Source: an uncultured Thermomonas sp. (lineage in GTDB: Bacteria; Pseudomonadota; Gammaproteobacteria; Xanthomonadales; Xanthomonadaceae). Taken from it: 5,965 nt of DNA. The translations under genes were made by a program, and so were the position numbers. This document shows positions 1-4,622 of this stretch, one piece after another (position 1 is the first letter of the stretch; each line of letters opens with the position of its first letter). Location of the stretch: contig CAMLJA010000128.1 in NCBI GenBank assembly GCA_946480065.1, positions 1 through 5,965 on the forward strand, in the 5' to 3' direction. The notes beneath the pieces were generated by a model. It saw nothing but the letters and a program-made list of their open reading frames with translations. It did no database searches and was not told the origin of the DNA.

Positions 1-929
1 TGCGCGCGCTGATCGACGCCGAGGTGGTGAACGTGACCTCGCAGGTGATCCTGTGCGCGCTGTCCGGCGCGATCGTCTGGAACCTGATCACTTGGTGGTT
101 CGGGCTGCCGTCCTCGTCCTCGCACGCGCTGATCGGCGGGCTGTGCGGCGCCGCGCTGGCCGCCTCCGGCAACGACTGGCACGCGCTGGTATGGTCGAAG
201 CTGGGCGACGGCGGCTGGACCACCAACAAGGGCCTGCTGTGGAAGGTGGTGGTGCCGATGGTGAGCTCGCCGGTCGCCGGCTTCACCCTGGGCGTGCTGA
301 TCCTCGGGCTGCTGTACGCCATCATCTGGGCGCTGGGCAAGGCCGGCGGCCGGCTGGGCCGGATGGCGCGGCCGCGCTGGGTCAACGCGTTCTTCGGCAA
401 GGCGCAGGTGCTGTCGGCCGCCTACATGGGCTACGCGCACGGCCAGCAGGACGCCCAGAAGACCATGGGCATCATCGCCCTGGCGCTGTTCGGCGCGCAG
501 CAGGCCGGCACCCTGGACGCGCTGCCGTCGTGGCTGGCCTTCATGCACCCGGGCGGCGGCGAGGCCGACATCGACACCTGGATCATCGCCACCTGCGCGC
601 TGGTGATGGCCGCCGGCACCGCCACCGGCGGCTGGCGGATCATCAAGACCCTGGGCCACAAGATGGTCAAGCTGCAGCCGATCGACGGCTTCGCGGCGGA
701 GACCGCCTCGGCCACCATCCTGGTGGGCGCGGCCCACTTCGGCATGCCGGTATCCACCACCCACAGCATCTCCACCTCGATCATGGGCGTGGGCTTCGGC
801 AAGAACCCGCGCCAGCTCAAGCTGACCGTGATCGAGCGGATCGTGTGGGCGTGGATCCTGACCATCCCGGCGGCGGGCGGGGTGGCCTACCTGCTGCTGC
901 GGGTGGTCGAGGCGGCCGGCTGGGCCTGA
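1..929 (+). CDS. PiT-family inorganic phosphate transporter, C-terminal part (5' end outside window)
   Basis: This is an inner-membrane transporter that takes up inorganic phosphate (or metal-phosphate) by coupling to H+ or Na+ (PF01384, PHO4 family). The frame is open to the window's left edge from codon 3-5, so the start and the first signature repeat are missing. Visible family marks are the GLPSSSSHALIGG segment (about 102-140), the second inverted-repeat signature AHGQQDAQKTMG (435-470), and GMPVSTTHSIST (about 742-777), followed by a final hydrophobic helix. Several long hydrophobic segments alternate with short polar loops, as expected for this family. The signature reads Gly-Gln-Gln-Asp where most relatives have Gly-x-Asn-Asp. 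The stop is TGA at 927-929, 25 bp before a strong hairpin terminator. Family assignment is firm. The choice between H+- and Na+-coupled types cannot be made from this fragment. Confidence 0.93.
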   Translation, partial: RALIDAEVVNVTSQVILCALSGAIVWNLITWWFGLPSSSSHALIGGLCGAALAASGNDWHALVWSKLGDGGWTTNKGLLWKVVVPMVSSPVAGFTLGVLILGLLYAIIWALGKAGGRLGRMARPRWVNAFFGKAQVLSAAYMGYAHGQQDAQKTMGIIALALFGAQQAGTLDALPSWLAFMHPGGGEADIDTWIIATCALVMAAGTATGGWRIIKTLGHKMVKLQPIDGFAAETASATILVGAAHFGMPVSTTHSISTSIMGVGFGKNPRQLKLTVIERIVWAWILTIPAAGGVAYLLLRVVEAAGWA

Positions 930-954
930 CGGCCGCGGATCCGCCGCGAATGAA

Positions 955-980
955 AAAAGGCCCGCGCGAGCGGGCCTTTT
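955..980. terminator. Bidirectional intrinsic terminator
   Basis: An 11-bp perfect stem (955-965 with 970-980) is capped by a GCGA tetraloop of the stable GNRA class. The plus strand ends in four T (977-980). The minus strand ends in six T (complement of 953-958). It lies 25 bp after the phosphate transporter stop and 24 bp after the stop of the convergent minus-strand gene, so it is placed to end both transcripts. Confidence 0.93.
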
Positions 981-1004
981 CGTTGCGGCCTGCCGGCCTT
1001 GCGG

Positions 1005-1415
1005 TCAGAGCAGGTCGCCGCCGGCGGACATCCGCCGCTCCATCTCGTCGCCCATGCCGCCGATCTCCAGCACCAGACGGTCGATCTCGGCCGCGTCCAG
1101 GCAGTGGTAGGGGCGGTTTTCGCACAGCTGCAGGTAGGGCACGCCGTCGAGTTCGCCGATCGCCAGGTAGCCGACCCGGCTGGCCCAGTTGAAGGCCAGC
1201 GCGCGGCGCGCGTCGATCCCGGTGATCGGCGCGATGGCGGTGCTCACGCGCAGGTAGCCGCGGCCGTCGTCGTCCTGCAGCTCCGACAGGAAGATCGCCT
1301 GGTGGCGCCTGCCCTGCGCCAGCGACAGCTCCACGCACAGCACGAAGGGGTCCTGCAGGGTCAGCCGGTAGCCGCTGGCGAGCAGGTGGCTGCGGATCTG
1401 TTCGAAGTTCTGCAT
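1005..1415 (-). CDS. Small cytoplasmic protein of unknown function, YbjN/secretion-chaperone-like layout
   Basis: This encodes a 136-residue soluble protein with no signal peptide or membrane segment, and I cannot assign a function. The order of predicted elements is an N-terminal helix (about 2-14), strands around 16-33, 38-47 and 53-64, a helix at 68-79 (DARRALAFNWAS), a two-strand hairpin at 81-100 (VGYLAIGELDGVPYLQLCEN) and an acidic C-terminal helix (108-130). This alpha-beta-beta-beta-alpha-beta-beta-alpha order resembles YbjN-domain proteins and the type III secretion chaperone fold, but that is a judgement by eye. Three cysteines (27, 98, 105) form no obvious metal motif. The ATG at 1413-1415 is the natural start, though no Shine-Dalgarno precedes it. 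The gene is convergent with the phosphate transporter and divergent from the ATL gene, so it is probably monocistronic. Codon use matches its neighbours. That it is a real gene is likely; the fold is tentative. Confidence 0.85.
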   Translation of the reverse strand: MQNFEQIRSHLLASGYRLTLQDPFVLCVELSLAQGRRHQAIFLSELQDDDGRGYLRVSTAIAPITGIDARRALAFNWASRVGYLAIGELDGVPYLQLCENRPYHCLDAAEIDRLVLEIGGMGDEMERRMSAGGDLL

Positions 1416-1443
1416 CGGGGCGCGGCCGGGGCGGGTGGACGGC

Positions 1444-1450
1444 TATGCTA
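1444..1450. promoter_or_regulatory. Candidate shared -10 element for two divergent genes
   Basis: The 40-bp gap between the divergent starts at 1415 and 1456 holds one AT-rich island, TATGCTA. Read rightward it gives TATGCT (1444-1449). Read leftward it gives TAGCAT (1450-1445). Both fit the TAnnnT form of a -10 box. Rightward initiation about 7 nt downstream would fall at or next to the ATG at 1456, giving a leaderless mRNA. Leftward initiation near 1438 would leave a leader of about 23 nt. No good -35 is visible in either direction. Confidence 0.5.
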
Positions 1451-1455
1451 ACCCG

Positions 1456-1815
1456 ATGCGCAAACGGCCCGGACCCGCCACTGCCGCCAGCGGCGCCGAA
1501 GCCGCCATCCTGGCCGCGGTGCGGGCGGTGCCGCGCGGCCAGGTCGCCGGCTACGGCGCCATCGCGCGGCGCGCCGGGCTGCCCGGCCGCGCGCGGCTGG
1601 TGGCGCGGGTGCTGGCCGGCAACGCCGATCCGGCGCTGCCCTGGCACCGGGTGCTGCGCGCGGACGGCCGCATCGCCTTCCCGCCCGGTTCGCCCGGCCA
1701 CGACGAGCAGTGCCGCCGCCTGCTGGCCGAGGGCGTGGACGTGCGCGCCGGCCGGGTGCGCATGCAGCGGGAGGCCGAGGCGTCGCTGGACGCCGCGCTG
1801 TGGTCGCCGCGTTGA
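1456..1815 (+). CDS. Alkyltransferase-like (ATL) protein, DNA-lesion sensor of the MGMT/YbaZ type
   Basis: ATL proteins bind O6-alkylguanine in DNA, flip the base out and mark it for nucleotide excision repair. They cannot remove the alkyl group because the acceptor Cys of methylguanine methyltransferase is replaced. Here the active-site motif reads PWHRV (residues 62-66, 1639-1653), with Trp63 where true transferases have PCHRV. This is the same substitution as in E. coli YbaZ. Other family marks are Tyr33 in GYGAIA (base-flipping Tyr), Arg47 in RARLVARVLAG (arginine-finger position), GRIAF at 71-75 and the closing EQCRRLLAEGV segment. At 119 residues it is the usual size for the single-domain group, lacking the N-terminal domain of Ada/Ogt. 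I chose ATG at 1456 over the in-frame GTG at 1435, because a -10-like TATGCT lies between them and the family starts close to the ILAAVRAVPRG helix. Either start lacks a clear Shine-Dalgarno. The rhomboid gene follows 48 bp downstream on the same strand. Confidence 0.92.
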   Translation: MRKRPGPATAASGAEAAILAAVRAVPRGQVAGYGAIARRAGLPGRARLVARVLAGNADPALPWHRVLRADGRIAFPPGSPGHDEQCRRLLAEGVDVRAGRVRMQREAEASLDAALWSPR

Positions 1816-1827
1816 CCGCGCAGGCCC

Positions 1828-1833
1828 TATGAT
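1828..1833 (+). promoter_or_regulatory. Candidate -10 element for the rhomboid gene
   Basis: TATGAT in the short gap after the ATL stop would start transcription near 1840, giving a leader of about 24 nt. A weak Shine-Dalgarno-like AGG (1850-1852) lies 11 nt before the ATG. A TTGACC hexamer at 1812-1817 overlaps the ATL stop but is only 10 bp from the -10, too close for a standard -35. The rhomboid gene may therefore have its own promoter as well as read-through from the ATL gene. Confidence 0.4.
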
Positions 1834-1863
1834 GCGCTGCAACGAAACCAGGTTTCCCCGCGG

Positions 1864-2523
1864 ATGCCGTTCAACCTTCCCCGCGTCACCAAGGCGCTGC
1901 TGATCGCCAACGCCATCGCCTACCTGCTGCAGCAGGTGCTGGGCGAACGTGCCTACGCCTTCCTGGAGCTCTGGCCGTGGCTGCCGGGCGCCGCCGAGCA
2001 GCTGTTCATGCCCTGGCAGCTGCTGACCTACGGCTTCCTGCACGACCCGGGCAGCCTGGCCCACGTGGCCTTCAACATGCTGGCGCTGGTGATGTTCGGC
2101 GCGCCGCTGGAATACACCTGGGGCGAGCGCCGGTTCCTGGCCTACTACCTCGTTTGCGTGGCGGGCGCGGGCCTTTGCCAGCTGCTGGTGACCTCGTGGA
2201 TGGCGGCCTCGGGCGGCGGCATCGGGCCCACCATCGGCGCCTCCGGCGGGGTGTTCGGCCTGCTGCTGGCGTACGGGATGCTGTTCCCCAACCAGCGGGT
2301 GATGCTGCTGATCCCGCCGATCCCGATGCGGGCGCGCACGCTGGTGATCGTCTACGGCCTGTTCGAGCTGATGCTCGGCTTCACCGGGCTGCAGCCCGGC
2401 GTGGCCCACTTCGCCCACCTGGGCGGGATGCTGTTCGGCTGGCTGCTGATCCGCTACTGGCGCGGGCAGCCGCCGTTCGGCGGCGGCGGCCGGCGGCGCC
2501 CGCCGGTCCGGATCGTGCGCTGA
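1864..2523 (+). CDS. Rhomboid-family intramembrane serine protease
   Basis: This is a polytopic inner-membrane protease that cleaves transmembrane segments of other proteins inside the bilayer with a Ser-His dyad. All core elements are present: HVAFN (His67 and Asn71, oxyanion-side residues of the HxxxN motif), the catalytic loop GASGG with Ser127 (TCC at 2242-2244), and AHLGG with His185 (CAC at 2416-2418) as the catalytic base. Six hydrophobic stretches (about 10-26, 66-82, 91-110, 122-141, 157-175 and 181-198) match the minimal bacterial six-helix form. At 219 residues there is no GlpG-type N-terminal cytoplasmic domain. The C-terminal tail after Trp199 is Gly/Pro/Arg-rich, and its basic charge fits a cytoplasmic tail. 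The start is ATG 1864 with AGG at 1850-1852. Its substrate cannot be inferred. The neighbouring ATL gene gives no obvious functional link. Confidence 0.94.
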   Translation: MPFNLPRVTKALLIANAIAYLLQQVLGERAYAFLELWPWLPGAAEQLFMPWQLLTYGFLHDPGSLAHVAFNMLALVMFGAPLEYTWGERRFLAYYLVCVAGAGLCQLLVTSWMAASGGGIGPTIGASGGVFGLLLAYGMLFPNQRVMLLIPPIPMRARTLVIVYGLFELMLGFTGLQPGVAHFAHLGGMLFGWLLIRYWRGQPPFGGGGRRRPPVRIVR

Positions 2524-2539
2524 GCCGCGGCGCGGCTCA
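2521..2539. terminator. Short palindrome spanning both convergent stop codons (weak terminator candidate)
   Basis: TGAGCCGC (2521-2528) pairs with GCGGCTCA (2532-2539) around a 3-nt loop. The left arm begins with the rhomboid TGA and the right arm contains the TGA of the minus-strand metallopeptidase. It sits between convergent genes, where a bidirectional terminator is expected. No T-run follows on either strand, so it is not a canonical intrinsic terminator. It may instead block 3' exonucleases or assist Rho-independent pausing. Confidence 0.4.
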
Positions 2540-4537
2540 GTCGAACACCACGATCCGCGCCGCCGGCTGCATCGGCGTGCCGGCCTTGCAGCCGTAGGCG
2601 GCGCCGAACGCGGGCTGCTGCATGGCCGCGCCGTTCACCCGCCACGGACCGGGCGCGCGCACGTCCTGCAGGCTGCGCCGCTGCGCTTCCTCCTTCGTCA
2701 CCTGCTGCGCCCAGACCTGCGCCCACCCGCGGTAGAAGGCCTGCTCGTCCTCCGCTCCGGCCTGCGGCTGCGCCGCCGCGAACGCCGCGTGCGCCAGCTC
2801 CAGGCCGGCCAGGTCGGCCATGTCCTCGTCGCGGGTGCGCCGGCCGTTGACCTTCACCCCGTCCAGGCCGGGGTAGGGGAAGCCATCGTAGAGCGCGGCC
2901 ACGCGCTGGCCCTTGGCGTCCCAGGCGCCCGCTTCGGTGCTGGTCCACCAATCGCGCAAGTCGCCGCCGGCGTCCACCATCCGCCCGCGCGAATCGATCG
3001 CGTGGCTGAGCTCGTGCCCCACCAGCGCCCCGTAGGCGCCGTACTGCGCCGGCAGCGGCATGGCCGGGTCCAGCACCGGCGCCTGCAGCATCGCCGCGGT
3101 CACGATCAGGCGGTTGTGGGCCAGGTCGTAGGCCAGCGCCGGCTGCTGCGGCAGCACGTCCCAGCGACGCTCGGCGTTGCCGCGGCCGATCCGCTTCATT
3201 TCCTGCTGGTGCCGCCAGGCGGAGGCGATCAGCATGTTTCCGCCGAAGCTTCCGCGGCCCATCGGCTGGATGGTGTAGTCCAGGTCGCGGCGCGGGGTGC
3301 CGATCTCGATCCGCAGCTTGCCCAGCTTGGCGCGGGCCTCGGCCTTGGCGGCGTCGCCCATCCAGGTGCTGGCGTCGATCCCGCGCAGCAGCGCGTCGCG
3401 GACTTGGCCGGCGATGGCGGCGGCCAGGTCACGGGTGGCAGCCGGCAGGTAGCGGGCGGCGTATTCGCGGCCCAGCATCGGCCCGGCGGCGAGGTTGATG
3501 GCGTCCAGCACCAGCTGCCAGCGCGGCGCGGGCGCGGTTTCGCCCTGCAGCACCTTGCCGCGGAACTCGAACGCGGCGTCGCGCCAGGGCTTGGCCAGGT
3601 AGGGCGCCATGGCGTCGCCCACCCGCCAGCGCAGGTAGCTCTTCCACTGCTGCGGCTTCAGCCCGCCGACCAGCCGGTCGAGCTCCGCGAACATCGCGGG
3701 GTTGGCGATCGAGACCGCGTCGTCGCCCACGCCCTGCGCCTTCAGGAACGCATCCAGCTGCAGGTTGCGGTACTGCTTGCCCAGCCCGGCGGTGGGCACC
3801 GGGGCGAAGTTGGCGCGCGGGTCGCGCAGCTCCACCAGCGGCCGCGAGGCGGTGGCGATGCGGGTTTCCAGCTCCACCACCGACTTCGCTTCCGCGGCGG
3901 CGTCCTTCTGCGGCACGCCGGTCAGCACCAGGATCTTCTGCACGTACTCCAGGTAGCGCCCCAGCAGGGCGCGGGTGTCGGGGTCGGTGCGGGTGTAGTA
4001 GGCGGGATCGGGCAGGCCCAGCCCGCCCTGGGTGAAGTAGCCCAGGTGGCGGTCGAAGTCGCGCAGGTCGACGTCGGCGCCGAAGCCGAACGCCACCGGG
4101 ATGCCCACCTGGTGCAGCGCGGCGATCGCCGGCGCCACGTCGCGCGGCTTGCGGATGCCGTCGATCCGCTGCAGCAGCGGCGCCACCGGGTTGGCGCCGT
4201 CGCGGTCCACCGCGGCCTCGTCCAGGCCGCTGGCCCAGAAGTCGCCCAGCAGCTTCTGCACGTTGCCCTGCGGCGCCTGCATGGCGGCGTCCAGCAGGTC
4301 GCGCTGCTGCTGCAGCGCCAGCGCGGTGAGCTGGCCCAGCGAGGAGATCGCGCCGCTGTCCGGCATCGGGTTGGCCTTGGACCAGGCCGCGTTCGCATCG
4401 GCGTAGAAGTCGCTGCAGGCCGCCGGCACGGCCGGGGCCCGGGCCCGCTTCTTCTTCGCGGCCCCCGCGTCCGGCGCGGCGAGCCCGGCGACGATGGCGA
4501 GGGACAGGGCGAGGGCGAGCGGGCGCGGCGTCGGCAT
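2537..4537 (-). CDS. Secreted M13-family zinc metallopeptidase (neprilysin/PepO-like)
   Basis: This is a 666-residue endopeptidase of the gluzincin M13 family, which cuts oligopeptides in the periplasm or outside the cell. Residues 1 to about 26 form a signal peptide: Arg5, a hydrophobic core LALALSLAIVAGLA, then a small-residue cleavage region near PDAGA, with no lipobox. The N-terminal M13 domain begins at CSDFYADANAAW (41-52) and includes GLGLPDPAYY (172-181). The zinc site is intact: HELSH at 508-512 (ligands His508 and His512, catalytic Glu509), third ligand Glu571 and Asp575 in EDMAD. Other conserved parts are GDLRDWW (525-531), VKVNGRRTRDED (561-572) and WRVNG (632-636) with Arg633. 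Departures from the family are ALAY (467-470) at the NAxY substrate motif, Arg627 where the neprilysin His711 equivalent is expected, and a C-terminus ending IVVFD rather than a Trp. Length is normal. The start is ATG 4535-4537 with a poor Shine-Dalgarno. The peptide transporter gene lies 85 bp upstream on the same strand. Confidence 0.93.
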   Translation of the reverse strand: MPTPRPLALALSLAIVAGLAAPDAGAAKKKRARAPAVPAACSDFYADANAAWSKANPMPDSGAISSLGQLTALALQQQRDLLDAAMQAPQGNVQKLLGDFWASGLDEAAVDRDGANPVAPLLQRIDGIRKPRDVAPAIAALHQVGIPVAFGFGADVDLRDFDRHLGYFTQGGLGLPDPAYYTRTDPDTRALLGRYLEYVQKILVLTGVPQKDAAAEAKSVVELETRIATASRPLVELRDPRANFAPVPTAGLGKQYRNLQLDAFLKAQGVGDDAVSIANPAMFAELDRLVGGLKPQQWKSYLRWRVGDAMAPYLAKPWRDAAFEFRGKVLQGETAPAPRWQLVLDAINLAAGPMLGREYAARYLPAATRDLAAAIAGQVRDALLRGIDASTWMGDAAKAEARAKLGKLRIEIGTPRRDLDYTIQPMGRGSFGGNMLIASAWRHQQEMKRIGRGNAERRWDVLPQQPALAYDLAHNRLIVTAAMLQAPVLDPAMPLPAQYGAYGALVGHELSHAIDSRGRMVDAGGDLRDWWTSTEAGAWDAKGQRVAALYDGFPYPGLDGVKVNGRRTRDEDMADLAGLELAHAAFAAAQPQAGAEDEQAFYRGWAQVWAQQVTKEEAQRRSLQDVRAPGPWRVNGAAMQQPAFGAAYGCKAGTPMQPAARIVVFD

Positions 4538-4569
4538 GCGGTTGTCGATCCGGTGATGACGGGCGGCCG

Positions 4570-4575
4570 AGTGTA
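4570..4575 (-). promoter_or_regulatory. Candidate -10 element for the M13 peptidase gene
   Basis: On the minus strand, TACACT lies in the 85-bp gap between the transporter stop and the peptidase ATG. It is the most AT-rich hexamer of the TAnnnT form in that gap. Transcription would begin near 4563, leaving a leader of about 26 nt. No convincing -35 is present at 16-18 bp. The gap shows no U-tailed terminator, so read-through from the transporter gene is also possible. Confidence 0.4.
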
Positions 4576-4622
4576 GCAGCGCGCCCGCGGCGCCCGTTCG
4601 CGCCCGATTCAGCCGCCGGCGC

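Noticed and set aside
53..1192. 379-codon plus-strand open frame overlapping the phosphate transporter
   Set aside because: It is a +1-shifted shadow with low-complexity Arg/Gly/Ala/His translation. It also crosses the terminator at 955-980.
1435..1455. In-frame GTG at 1435 as the ATL start
   Set aside because: It would add seven residues (beginning MDGYANP) with no family similarity and place the start upstream of the best -10 element. It cannot be fully excluded, because neither start has a Shine-Dalgarno.
1812..1817. TTGACC as a -35 box for the rhomboid promoter
   Set aside because: Only 10 bp separate it from the TATGAT at 1828, too short for a sigma-70 promoter. It overlaps the end of the ATL gene and its stop codon.
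817..2418. 533-codon open frame on the minus strand crossing the phosphate transporter end, terminator, ATL and rhomboid genes
   Set aside because: It runs through a strong terminator and opposes three well-supported genes. Its composition is Arg/Pro/Ala/Gly-rich with no recognisable domain.
2789..4576. Long open frame (595 codons) on the plus strand opposite the M13 peptidase gene
   Set aside because: It is an antisense shadow caused by G/C-ending codons in the real gene. The translation is Gly/Ala/Val/Arg/Gln/His-rich without domains, while the minus-strand frame has a signal peptide and full M13 motifs.
4581..4605. Possible hairpin (GGCGC...GCGCC) in the gap between transporter and peptidase
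   Set aside because: The stem is only 5 bp with a 6-nt loop and no U-tract, which is expected by chance in sequence this GC-rich.
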